Positions 34,523 to 42,948 of a DNA stretch of 64,000 nt are shown here, piece by piece. Every line of letters begins with the position of its first letter. Within the stretch, counting starts at the first letter, position 1. Under the pieces are notes generated by a model. It was not told where the DNA came from and searched no databases. It saw only the letters and a list, made by a program, of their open reading frames with translations. A program made the position numbers and the translations under genes. The stretch is from Athalassotoga saccharophila (GTDB taxonomy: Bacteria > Thermotogota > Thermotogae > Mesoaciditogales > Mesoaciditogaceae). Location: the NCBI RefSeq assembly GCF_009936215.1, contig NZ_AP019551.1, forward strand, positions 458,501-522,500, read 5' to 3'.

Positions 34523-34646
34523 ATGGCCAATGGCAGATGGCAGATGGCGAATAGTAAAAAGAGATTAGAGATTAAAAAGGCCGTGATCAGTAACGCGTGA
34601 TCAGTGATCAGCGGGAATTGACAAAAGCAATTTTTTATGATAGTAT
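34523..34646. repeat. 120-base direct repeat, right copy, with a duplicated promoter
   Basis: The repeat starts ATGGCCAATGGCAGATGGCA, and its end carries TTGACA (34618-34623), a 17-base spacer and TAGTAT (34641-34646). It replaces the rest of the PIN gene. From 34647 to 34820 there is A/T-rich sequence with no gene; the duplicated promoter could drive the lipoprotein gene at 34821. Confidence 0.8.
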
Positions 34647-34820
34647 TTGCTAAATTGAACGGTAATCAATTCTATTTTGGGGTTTAAAAATTGAGTAAGT
34701 GTCAAGTACATTGAATTCACGAAGTACTTTACCAGATAATTCAAATTACAATGGAAGCCCACTTCTTGTGTTTAGAATTTATTTTACATAGATAACTTGC
34801 ATTGGGAATGAGGTGGGGTA

Positions 34821-35786
34821 ATGATGAAAAGATACATCTTTTTGTTGGTTTTGGTCGTTTTGGTATCTTTGATCTTAAGTTCCTGCGCGATTAACGTATT
34901 TAAAGGATTAAATACACCTGCGAATACACAAAATCTTTCCCAAATCGCCATCAATGAAGCAAACAGTGGAAACTTTAAAGAGGCCATTTCTGCTTCTGTT
35001 CAGGTTTTAAATGCTGTTAGCAATGGCACAATTCCTTCAACCAACATCTACAGTGCCGTTGTACTTTCCGATACTTCTACTTCTGCAAGAAATACCCTTG
35101 CCACAGTCACAAATTTCTTAAATACAACCCAGTCAACAAGTGTGGCCCTCAAAAACGCCGCTGAGGCTATGCTTAGTTCAATAAATGGCACTATGAGATT
35201 GAACGCCATAACACTTGCAAGCAGTTTCATATCGATCTGGCAAAGTCAAAATCTTTCCGTTCTGTCTAACACCTCTTCAATTTCTACTGCCTATATAACC
35301 TCGGCAATAAATTTGATCGTCTCTTCTTCACACAACATCCAACTAATGCAACTTCTTGAGGCATTATCGAGCACACTTAACCGTTTCGATCCATCTAACC
35401 CGAACTGGCTTATATCCAAAGGAATATATGCAGCGTTACAAATCCCAATAATTCTTTTTGACTCAAATGGAAACAATGTGCTCGATTCACAGGATCAGAT
35501 CTTCAAATATCTTCCCGCAGATTATAACGGTATTTTGTACAAGGTTCAACTTCAAACCTATAACAACATTCAAAAGTCAAATGAACTTCTCGCAGACCTT
35601 TCAACGGCATTGACCTCTCTCGACTCAGGACTCAATGAGATGTCTCAATCTAACCCACAAATGGCACAAACTCTTACAATGATAAGAAGTTATATTGTCC
35701 AGATAGAGACCGCACTCTATGTTGTGAATGCCGAGATGATATCCCAGATCCAGTATCTCGGAGATATTCAAAAAATAAGTCTGTGA
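34821..35786 (+). CDS. Lipoprotein of unknown function, helical
   Basis: A 321-residue protein with a signal peptide and lipobox LILSSCAINV (Cys22), so it is probably lipid-anchored outside the cytoplasm. The mature part is serine/threonine/asparagine-rich and helical. FDSNGNNVLDSQDQIF near residues 212-227 has the spacing of an EF-hand-like or dockerin calcium loop. I do not recognise the family. It overlaps or abuts the next gene, and the two probably form an envelope operon. The ribosome site is GAGGTGGGG. Confidence 0.8.
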   Translation: MMKRYIFLLVLVVLVSLILSSCAINVFKGLNTPANTQNLSQIAINEANSGNFKEAISASVQVLNAVSNGTIPSTNIYSAVVLSDTSTSARNTLATVTNFLNTTQSTSVALKNAAEAMLSSINGTMRLNAITLASSFISIWQSQNLSVLSNTSSISTAYITSAINLIVSSSHNIQLMQLLEALSSTLNRFDPSNPNWLISKGIYAALQIPIILFDSNGNNVLDSQDQIFKYLPADYNGILYKVQLQTYNNIQKSNELLADLSTALTSLDSGLNEMSQSNPQMAQTLTMIRSYIVQIETALYVVNAEMISQIQYLGDIQKISL

Positions 35787-35795
35787 TTGATAAAT

Positions 35796-36830
35796 ATGAA
35801 AAAGATCACGATTGGAATTCTTATTGTGCTTTTGTCAGTTTCTATCTTTGCGTTTGATACTGGTTTTTACAGATCAGTTCAAACTCTCGAGATGGGCGAG
35901 ACATTTACGGGAATTGCAAACAATCAAAATGCTATCTTTTACAATCCCGCAGGAATTGCAAATTCAAAAGGTTTCTTCTTTTCACTTCCAGAAGTAAATG
36001 TGGGAATGAGTGAAGGGCTCGGAAATGCGGTTCTAAAGGCGCTATCCAACTGGAACCAGATCCAATCTTTGATCCAGAGCGGGAATTCGACAGCCCTTAC
36101 GATTTATTTGATTCAGAACTATGGACCCTACCTTCAAAACAGCAATTCTTTGCTAATAGGATCAGATGCGCTAATAGGATATGGTTTTGGAAACTTTTCA
36201 ATAGCGGGTGGTGCCTTTGGTCAATTGTGGGGACAATCCATTCTTACACAATATAACACGTTGTCTTTAAATGCACTGGCCGGAGGTTACGCATTTGGAA
36301 TGGCAGCATTCTCATTTAACGTTGGAGATTTGAAGTTGAATGTCGGTGGAACTTACAGATATGGATACGTATTTCCTCAAATATACAGTATAAACAATGA
36401 ATTTTTACTCGTTGCAGATTTTAATCCAAATCTTACTTACGAATCAACATCCAACGTTGATTTAGGCACAATGATCTCTTACGGTAACCTTTCTTTTGGT
36501 ACGCTATGGCACAATGTATTGAATCAATCAACACCGGATGTAAGAATTGGCCTTGGCTATAAAAGTGATAAATTTTCTGCAGGCGTAGATTTAGAAAATG
36601 TCTTTAACGAGAATTACACGATATACAGGAAACTTCATGCGGGCATTTCCTACAAAATCTTTGATTTTCTTACGCTCTACGGTGGAATTTCCGCCGGATG
36701 GTTTACCGGAGGAATTGAGGCAAATTTAGGACCCGTGTTTTTAAATTTAGGAACTTACGTTCTTAATTACGGCAATTACGCCGGATATAATTACCAGAGG
36801 ATGTACACCGTACAAGTGGGAATTCAGTAA
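35796..36830 (+). CDS. Outer-membrane beta-barrel protein, TraF/PorV-like
   Basis: A 344-residue exported protein. After a signal peptide (LIVLLSVSIFAF) comes MGETFTGIANNQNAIFYNPAGIAN, the opening typical of outer-membrane barrels of the PorV/TraF_2 type. Amphipathic strands then run to a terminal YTVQVGIQ. ATG at 35796 is chosen, with the preceding TTG 35787 less likely; there is no strong ribosome site, so coupling to the lipoprotein gene is likely. It would sit in the toga. Confidence 0.7.
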   Translation: MKKITIGILIVLLSVSIFAFDTGFYRSVQTLEMGETFTGIANNQNAIFYNPAGIANSKGFFFSLPEVNVGMSEGLGNAVLKALSNWNQIQSLIQSGNSTALTIYLIQNYGPYLQNSNSLLIGSDALIGYGFGNFSIAGGAFGQLWGQSILTQYNTLSLNALAGGYAFGMAAFSFNVGDLKLNVGGTYRYGYVFPQIYSINNEFLLVADFNPNLTYESTSNVDLGTMISYGNLSFGTLWHNVLNQSTPDVRIGLGYKSDKFSAGVDLENVFNENYTIYRKLHAGISYKIFDFLTLYGGISAGWFTGGIEANLGPVFLNLGTYVLNYGNYAGYNYQRMYTVQVGIQ

Positions 36831-36846
36831 CACATAAATGAAAGCA

Positions 36847-36873
36847 AAAAGCGCGTGATATACGCGCTTTTTT
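36847..36873 (+). terminator. Rho-independent terminator after the barrel gene
   Basis: AAAAGCGCGT-gatat-ACGCGCTTTT with a following T run. Confidence 0.92.
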
Positions 36874-36901
36874 TATTTCTAATTTTCAATTAGTCAACTA
36901 T

Positions 36902-36921
36902 TCCCACTTATAGAAGTGGGA
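36902..36921. other. Isolated perfect hairpin TCCCACTT-atag-AAGTGGGA
   Basis: An 8-pair stem with a 4-base loop, followed by ATCTTCCCTC. It has no T run and lies after the real terminator, so it is not needed to end the transcript. It resembles the subterminal hairpin of an IS200/IS605-type end, but no transposase is present. The rest of 36922-37070 shows no gene. Confidence 0.4.
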
Positions 36922-37067
36922 TCTTCCCTCTTCAATGAATGATAACTCGTAGACTGAAGGTAGAGACTTCTTGCTAATTATTGTTAAAGATAATTAAAAA
37001 TCAATATTTGATTGAAGAACGGAGGTATGAAATTAATTTGAAATATTTAAGAAATGTAAAATACATA

Positions 37068-37105
37068 ATACATGTATTGACATAAAAATTGTTAAGAGTT
37101 AATAT
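37068..37105 (+). promoter_or_regulatory. Promoter of the family 5 binding protein, with overlapping palindrome
   Basis: TTGACA (37077-37082), 17-base spacer, TAATAT (37100-37105). The perfect palindrome AATACATGTATT (37068-37079) overlaps the -35, and related half-sites ATATATGTATTA and TTAATACATG occur downstream to about 37149. The untranslated leader is about 80 bases. A repressor that senses the transported substrate is plausible. Confidence 0.7.
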
Positions 37106-37192
37106 ATGTATTAAGTTGTAATTCTAATTACGTAATTATTAATACATGAAAAAGTTATTTTTCCATCTAATTTTGAAGGGAGGTCTTTTGCA

Positions 37193-39049
37193 GTGAAAAG
37201 AGTGCTTGCATTATTATTGATTGGTACCATCTTCATTGGAATGGCACTCGCAGGCGGAGTTGTGAATTTCGGAATGTATTCTGATATCACATCTCTGAAC
37301 ATCTGGTCCATGTTAGGACCAAACGCAACCTCGTGGAACTTTTATCCGGCGATCGATAAATATGGATCACTTTACGGTCTGTCGGATGTCACAAATCAGT
37401 TAGTTCCTTCTTTGGCAGACGGCTTCTGGTCAACATTCCAAGCGACAACAGTCGATGGAACATCGGCGTACGTTACAACCATCCATTTGTTAAAAGGTGT
37501 AAAGTGGTCCGATGGAACTCCGTTTACGGCAAATGATGTGGTCTTCTCCTATGAGGTGCCATTCAAACTCAACATGCCCGGAAACTGGGGCGGAGATTAT
37601 CCACCGGCTCCTTACAACTTCATAAAGGCAACAAAAATCAACGATTACACAGTCGATCTTTACGTCAAACAGCCGAGCGGAGAATTCATATACGATACGC
37701 TTATGGCTCCAATAGTCCAAGAAAAATTCTGGGAACCAGTCTATGAGGCGGCCCTTAAAACTTCCAATCCTTCCCAGTACATGATGAATTACGATAAAGA
37801 TCTCTACAATGAACCATCGATAGGACCTATAACGGTCTCTCAATGGCAACAGGGTGCATTTATAAAAGATACGGCCATTCAAAATTATTCCTTTAAAGGC
37901 GAGCAGGAAATAGAGTATGCCAATGGCGCCATCCAATACATCGATCCAGCACTTGGAATAAATGCAACGTATTACGGCACACCAGAAGGTACGGTCTTAC
38001 ACAAGTTCGTAACGGGACCTTACGTTGACTCAATAGTTTACGATATTTACCAAAACCAAACAGCGGCCGTCGCCGCACTCATGAATGGTACTATCGGCTA
38101 CATGCTCAGTCCAAATGGTCTTGAGAAGGGATTTGTTCAAGAATTACAAACGAATCCAAATGTCAAGATAGTCCAAAACCAGGACCTTGGCTTTGATTAC
38201 ATAGCCTTTAACATGAGAAGATACCCGATGAACATAAAGGCATTCAGGGTCGCCATAGCCTATTTGATAGACAGGCATTTACTCGCAGACAAGATAATAC
38301 CCGGCTCGATCGTTCCACTTGCCTCTTTGGTGCCTCCCGGAAATGCTTTCTGGTACGATCCAAACCTTAAATATTACGGAGAGGGTATGGACACAGCCCA
38401 AAGATACGAGGCAGCCATAGATGTGCTCAAGAAGGCCGGATTTACATGGCTTATCCCGCCAAAGATAGAAAATGGTCAACTCGTCCAGCGTGGAGAAGGG
38501 CTCATTGGACCTGACGGGAAAATCATAAAGCAAATAACGATGCTTGCACCGTCTGCAGGATACGATCCCATAAGGGCAACGATAGCTTTGTGGATAGAGA
38601 AATGGGCCAACGATATAGGCATTCCACTTTACGCCGATTTAACGAGTTTTAACAACATCGTCAACGCCGTATGGAATGAAAATTTCAATTTCGATATCTA
38701 CATGCTTGGCTGGGGTATATCGATATATCCAAGTTATCTCCACGACTTCTTTGCACAATCCCAAAATGTGCCGGGTGGATTTAACTCTCCAGGATACGAC
38801 AATCCTCAATTCGAGCAACTTGCACGTGAATTCATAGCACAGACCGATATGACCAAGGCACGCGAGTATGCATTCCAACTTGAACAGATCCTCGAAGACG
38901 ATGTTCCTTACGTTGTGATATACTCGTCAAATCTCATGGAGGCATACAGAACAGATAAGGTACAATTCGCTTACACACATACACTCGGTGGAATTCAGAA
39001 TGTTTACGGTGAGCAGGCATTCGTAAAATCAGTTGACACCGCCCAATAA
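37193..39049 (+). CDS. ABC transporter substrate-binding protein, family 5
   Basis: A 618-residue exported binding protein with a cleavable signal (LLLIGTIFIGMALAG). The family 5 signature is clear: VTTIHLLKGVKWSDGTPFTANDVVFSYE, then AFRVAIAYLIDRHLL and the late DDVPYVVIYSSN. Relatives bind oligopeptides or, in Thermotogae, oligosaccharides. Permease and ATPase genes are absent nearby, so the substrate cannot be deduced. GTG start with AAGGGAGGTC. Confidence 0.92.
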   Translation: MKRVLALLLIGTIFIGMALAGGVVNFGMYSDITSLNIWSMLGPNATSWNFYPAIDKYGSLYGLSDVTNQLVPSLADGFWSTFQATTVDGTSAYVTTIHLLKGVKWSDGTPFTANDVVFSYEVPFKLNMPGNWGGDYPPAPYNFIKATKINDYTVDLYVKQPSGEFIYDTLMAPIVQEKFWEPVYEAALKTSNPSQYMMNYDKDLYNEPSIGPITVSQWQQGAFIKDTAIQNYSFKGEQEIEYANGAIQYIDPALGINATYYGTPEGTVLHKFVTGPYVDSIVYDIYQNQTAAVAALMNGTIGYMLSPNGLEKGFVQELQTNPNVKIVQNQDLGFDYIAFNMRRYPMNIKAFRVAIAYLIDRHLLADKIIPGSIVPLASLVPPGNAFWYDPNLKYYGEGMDTAQRYEAAIDVLKKAGFTWLIPPKIENGQLVQRGEGLIGPDGKIIKQITMLAPSAGYDPIRATIALWIEKWANDIGIPLYADLTSFNNIVNAVWNENFNFDIYMLGWGISIYPSYLHDFFAQSQNVPGGFNSPGYDNPQFEQLAREFIAQTDMTKAREYAFQLEQILEDDVPYVVIYSSNLMEAYRTDKVQFAYTHTLGGIQNVYGEQAFVKSVDTAQ

Positions 39050-39066
39050 AAATAAAGTAAAATATT

Positions 39067-39096
39067 GCCGGGCCAAAAGGTCCGGCTTTTTATTTT
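39067..39096. terminator. Terminator between convergent genes
   Basis: GCCGGGCC-aaaa-GGTCCGGC (one G-T pair) followed by TTTTTATTTT. It ends the binding-protein transcript and overlaps the stop region of the opposing permease gene. Confidence 0.9.
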
Positions 39097-40180
39097 AAAC
39101 AAAGGAGAAGAAAAGCAACATTCCCAAAAACAAGGGGATCGAGTAGAGATGAAAATACTTAAGGTAATTAGATTTGAAATTCCTTTTGTATATCGAAAAG
39201 GCTATTATGTTTGCCAAAGAGCCGACCAAAGTTCCAAATCCACCAACACTTACTCCCAAAAGTAATGGCTTCCACAGGTTTGTAAAGGCCGAGATAACGA
39301 TGGCCGACGGCACATTGCTTATTATTTGAGAAAGCAGGGCAGAGGTAAGGAAGACATTTTTACCGCTGTTCAAAAATTCAGGCAAATTCTTAAGCCACGA
39401 CATTGATGATATCTCTCCGGAAAGAATGAAAAAAGCCACAAAGGTGCCGAGAAGAAAGTAATCAACGCTGCCAAGCAACCTTCTATCTGCAAGTATTATG
39501 TAGGCAAGTATAAAGCCGCCAATTAAGAAGATATCCCCAAATCTCAAAATAGAGGCTATCATTAAAAGAAGTAAAAGCAAGTACACCCACCATTGTTTTT
39601 CAAGTTTTGTGATCCTTGAGACCTTTGTTATCGATTTGTTCCTGATAAAAAAGATCGTAAAAATGGCAACGGCTAATGAAAGCAAAGAAAAGATCGCGAC
39701 GTACCCCATGAACTCTAACGGGGGAGCATTATAATGCGTGTAAATATAGATATTTTGGGGATTTCCAAATGGTGTAAAAGAACTCATACCGTTGGCCACA
39801 ACAGATTCGAGTATGACAAGCCACATTGGATCGAATTCCGATCTTTGGGCAACGCTAACGGTTAGAGGAACTATGACGATCAACGTCACATCATTTGTGA
39901 CAAGGGGGGCAAGTATGGCAGTCAGAATCAAAAGCATTATGGAAAGTACAAGAGTATTCTTAGATCGAGAGATCAAATGAAAACCCCAATAATCAAGAAC
40001 GCCTTTTTGTTTGAGTCCTCCATTTATCATCATCATTATGAAGAGAATCCACAAAACCCTTATCTGATCGTATCCTATGAACTTCAATGGATTCTCTTTA
40101 ACTAAGATGATCGTCAAAATTGCCGCTGCAGAGGAGATTAAAAAGAGCCATTCTTTGGATAATCTTTGGATGATCTTCAT
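39095..40180 (-). CDS. Ion transporter superfamily permease (SLC13/ArsB-like)
   Basis: A 361-residue membrane protein with about ten helices. The two re-entrant hairpin signatures are visible: APLVTNDVTLIVIVPL in the first half and SNVPSAIVISAF with GGFGTLVGSLANIIAF in the second. The family moves dicarboxylates, sulfate, arsenite or sodium. It is directly joined to the 1-phosphofructokinase gene, whose stop codon abuts its ATG, so it belongs to that operon. The substrate is not deducible. Confidence 0.82.
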   Translation of the reverse strand: MKIIQRLSKEWLFLISSAAAILTIILVKENPLKFIGYDQIRVLWILFIMMMINGGLKQKGVLDYWGFHLISRSKNTLVLSIMLLILTAILAPLVTNDVTLIVIVPLTVSVAQRSEFDPMWLVILESVVANGMSSFTPFGNPQNIYIYTHYNAPPLEFMGYVAIFSLLSLAVAIFTIFFIRNKSITKVSRITKLEKQWWVYLLLLLLMIASILRFGDIFLIGGFILAYIILADRRLLGSVDYFLLGTFVAFFILSGEISSMSWLKNLPEFLNSGKNVFLTSALLSQIISNVPSAIVISAFTNLWKPLLLGVSVGGFGTLVGSLANIIAFSIYKRNFKSNYLKYFHLYSIPLFLGMLLFFSFV

Positions 40181-41101
40181 CTATTTTATCTTTTCTATCT
40201 CGACTTTCTTTACAAGTTCTTCAACCTCTGCCTTTTTGGCAAGCGTCGTTCCTTCATTCATGGCCGCAGATGCACCACATGCGCTGGCAATTTTGAGCGC
40301 TTCTTCGATCGATTCATTCCTTTTGTATATAAAACCGGCCAAAAAAGAATCTCCGGCACCAACGCCACTCTTCGCAACTATTTTAAGAGGTTTTATTCTG
40401 TAGATTTGACCGTCTACAAATGTTATGGCACCGTCTTTGCCAAGTGTTACAAGGACATCTGTTATTCCAAATTCCCTCGAAATATGTGAGGCTACATGTG
40501 GAACGTCCTCTATCTTCACATCCTGTCCGATAAGACGTGAAAGTTCGTGGATGTTTGGTTTTATACCAAATGGTTTTTCTTTCACAGCGGATTGAAGGTT
40601 TTCTCCATCTGTGTCTACATAAACTCTTACGCCCTTTGCCTTTGCAATTCTAACGATCTCGGCATAGGAAGAGGGCTTCAATCCATGGGGGAGGCTACCA
40701 GAGGCAACAAGAATGTCTCCCTTTCTTAAAACGGTCCTTAACATATCTAAGATAAGTTCGTACTCTGTTTCATTCAAAGGCTTTCCCGGTAAGTTCAATC
40801 TGTATTGATTTTTGGATGTTTGCACGATTATATTCATTCTCGTTTCATGTCTGACTCTGACTGCCGCGTAGAGTACCTTCTCATTGTCTAACATGAATTC
40901 TATTCTTTCTCCATTTGACCCGCCAAGCGGGCATATCGCAATCGATGTTCCGCCTATCTCCCTTATGACGCGCGAAACATCTATCCCTTTTCCGGCAGCA
41001 TATTCTTTGGTATCCTTTACCCTGATAGAATCATCTGGAATAAGTTCATCCACGTAAAGGTATCTGTCGAGGCTTGGATTCATCGTTAAAGTAAAGATCA
41101 A
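40181..41101 (-). CDS. fruK: 1-phosphofructokinase family sugar kinase
   Basis: A 306-residue PfkB-type kinase. FTLTMNPSLDRYLYVDEL at the start and the AKSGVGAGDSFLAGF catalytic motif (Asp base) place it in the 1-phosphofructokinase/tagatose-6-phosphate kinase group. It phosphorylates fructose 1-phosphate or a similar ketose phosphate at the expense of ATP. No fructose PTS gene is nearby, so the exact sugar is uncertain. It overlaps the methyltransferase gene by 4 bases. Confidence 0.85.
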   Translation of the reverse strand: MIFTLTMNPSLDRYLYVDELIPDDSIRVKDTKEYAAGKGIDVSRVIREIGGTSIAICPLGGSNGERIEFMLDNEKVLYAAVRVRHETRMNIIVQTSKNQYRLNLPGKPLNETEYELILDMLRTVLRKGDILVASGSLPHGLKPSSYAEIVRIAKAKGVRVYVDTDGENLQSAVKEKPFGIKPNIHELSRLIGQDVKIEDVPHVASHISREFGITDVLVTLGKDGAITFVDGQIYRIKPLKIVAKSGVGAGDSFLAGFIYKRNESIEEALKIASACGASAAMNEGTTLAKKAEVEELVKKVEIEKIK

Positions 41102-42210
41102 TTCGCATTCCTCCTTTTGTACATGTAAAATCTCACTTCTATTCTACCATTAAACATTTTTCTATTTTCATTCGCCTTAAAGAATTTTCTTTCAAAATCT
41201 CTATCCGCGGTTAAAAAGAAAAAGTCCCACCCTTTGAGATCCGTGTATTTTTTTTTCAAGATTTTGTAAAGTTCTTCATCCTTGTCTAACCTCTTACCGT
41301 ATGGTAGATTTGAGATAAAATACCCTCTTTCAAGATGTGGAAAAAACTCACTTACATTGGCAACACGAAATTCTATGAAATTTTCTAATCCTATCCTTTT
41401 GGCATTCTTAATGGCCGCCTCGATCGAGTCTTTGTTTATATCCGTCCCTATTACCTTCGTTTTTGATCGTCTTACGACTTCTTTTGCGATCCTTTTCTCT
41501 TCGTAAAGTATAGATACCGGAAAATTCTTCCATGATTCGAAGGCAAATTTACGCATCAGACCCGGTGCGATATTTTTTGCCATCATCGCACCTTCTATCG
41601 GTATGGTGCCAGATCCGCAAAATCCGTCCCAAAGAGGGATCTCTCCGTCCCAATTACTTAAAAATAAAAGAGAGGCGGCAAGTGTTTCTTTGAGAGGAGC
41701 CTCAGAGATATTCACCCTGTATCCCCTTCTGTTAAGACTGTCACCGGTTGTATCAAGACCTATTACTACATGATCCCTTAAAATCTGGACCTTTATCCTG
41801 TAAAGGGGACCATCTTCGGGAAAATGATCTATTTTGTAGCGCTTCTTCATCTTTTCGACTATTGCTTTCTTTACGATGGATTGACATGCCGGTACACTTG
41901 AAAGTGTAGATTTAACAGACGAAAGTTCCACGGGGAAGGTCGCGTCCTTTGTTAAAAATTCTGCCCATTCAACTTCAAAGGTTTTATCGAATAAAGTGTC
42001 GAAATCATACGCATCGAATTCGGCCATCTTTATCATGACCCTGTTGCCGGTTCTTATCCACAAATTGGCGCGCACAACGTCTTTGAATTCTCCTTCAAAG
42101 ATCACGCGTCCATCCTGTGCTTTCGCATCGTATCCCAATTTTTTCAATTCTTTCTTCGTAACACCTTCGATCCCGAATGCAGTCGGAACCATAATGGTAA
42201 TCTCTTTCAT
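41098..42210 (-). CDS. THUMP-domain class I RNA methyltransferase
   Basis: A 370-residue protein. A ferredoxin-like/THUMP N-terminal half (residues 1-155, with GIEGVTKKELKKLGY) precedes a Rossmann methyltransferase. SAM binding is in LWDGFCGSGTIPIEGAMMAKN, and the target-base motif reads SNLPYGKRL (an NPPY variant). It belongs to the RlmL/TrmN-like group that makes m2G in rRNA or tRNA; which RNA is unknown. The ATG lies right at the predicted transcription start, with no ribosome site. Confidence 0.88.
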   Translation of the reverse strand: MKEITIMVPTAFGIEGVTKKELKKLGYDAKAQDGRVIFEGEFKDVVRANLWIRTGNRVMIKMAEFDAYDFDTLFDKTFEVEWAEFLTKDATFPVELSSVKSTLSSVPACQSIVKKAIVEKMKKRYKIDHFPEDGPLYRIKVQILRDHVVIGLDTTGDSLNRRGYRVNISEAPLKETLAASLLFLSNWDGEIPLWDGFCGSGTIPIEGAMMAKNIAPGLMRKFAFESWKNFPVSILYEEKRIAKEVVRRSKTKVIGTDINKDSIEAAIKNAKRIGLENFIEFRVANVSEFFPHLERGYFISNLPYGKRLDKDEELYKILKKKYTDLKGWDFFFLTADRDFERKFFKANENRKMFNGRIEVRFYMYKRRNAN

Positions 42211-42216
42211 ACTTGG

Positions 42217-42222
42217 ATTATA
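42217..42222 (-). promoter_or_regulatory. Extended -10 promoter giving a leaderless mRNA
   Basis: Minus strand TGG-TATAAT (TATAAT at 42222-42217) ends 6 bases before the ATG at 42210, so transcription would begin at or within a base or two of the start codon. No -35 match and no ribosome site are seen. Confidence 0.65.
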
Positions 42223-42250
42223 CCAAATCTAAATCAGAACTGCCGAAGTA

Positions 42251-42279
42251 TTGATTTTATCGATGTAATATGGTATATT
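42251..42279 (+). promoter_or_regulatory. Promoter of the cysE-cysK operon
   Basis: TTGATT (42251-42256), 17-base spacer, TATATT (42274-42279). It lies back to back with the methyltransferase promoter. No T-box or SAM-riboswitch structure fits into the short leader. Confidence 0.75.
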
Positions 42280-42309
42280 ATTTAAGACCATTATTATCCA
42301 CTTTAGGAG

Positions 42310-42948
42310 ATGATTGAATATGGGGTGCCTTTGTTCAAAGAAATTGGATTTACCTTTCATGCGATAAAAGAGGATTTTAAAGCCGGCAAAAGGCTTGATC
42401 CTTCTGTTAAATCTGGCAGAGATATCTTCCTCTTTTCCGCTTCCTTTCACGGTCTTATGCTTTACAGATTTTCCCATCTTTTTTGGAATTTGAAAATGAG
42501 ATTTCTTGCCATGACATTAAGGTACATAAATCGTGTCTTGTACAAAATGGATATTCATCCCGCGGCCAACATAGAGGCCGGAATTTTCATAGATCATGGC
42601 ATAGGCGTCGTCATAGGAGAGACAGCCTCGGTTGGAAGTGGATCTTTGATCTATCACGGTGTAACGCTTGGAACGGCAAGAATCATGCAGGGCAAGCGCC
42701 ATCCAACCATTGGAAGAAATGTTTTGATAGGTGCCAATGCGGTCATACTCGGTCCCGTAAAGATAGGAGATGGATCGCGCATCGGCGCAAATGCGGTTGT
42801 GCTTGAAGATGTGCCTGAATTTTCAACTGCAGTTGGAAATCCGGCAAGGATCGTCAAAAAGCAGGTGAGAAATTGTGAATTTAATCTCAATAATAGGAAA
42901 GACACCGATCGTACATTTGAAGACGATGAACCTTTGGTTAAAACTTGA
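42310..42948 (+). CDS. cysE: Serine O-acetyltransferase
   Basis: A 212-residue enzyme that acetylates serine for cysteine synthesis. The left-handed beta-helix hexapeptide repeats run from MDIHPAANIEAGIFIDHG through GIGVVIGETASVG to IGANAVVLEDVPE, and YHGVTLGTA is the active-site region. The start is unsettled: ATG 42310 touches the GGAG site, while GTG 42325 is 15 bases away. The last 25 codons overlap the start of cysK by 74 bases and are unlike other CysE tails. Confidence 0.93.
   Translation: MIEYGVPLFKEIGFTFHAIKEDFKAGKRLDPSVKSGRDIFLFSASFHGLMLYRFSHLFWNLKMRFLAMTLRYINRVLYKMDIHPAANIEAGIFIDHGIGVVIGETASVGSGSLIYHGVTLGTARIMQGKRHPTIGRNVLIGANAVILGPVKIGDGSRIGANAVVLEDVPEFSTAVGNPARIVKKQVRNCEFNLNNRKDTDRTFEDDEPLVKT

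Noticed and set aside
37021..37045. A gene starting at the ATG behind GGAGG near 37021
   Set aside because: The frame closes after four codons (ATG AAA TTA ATT TGA).
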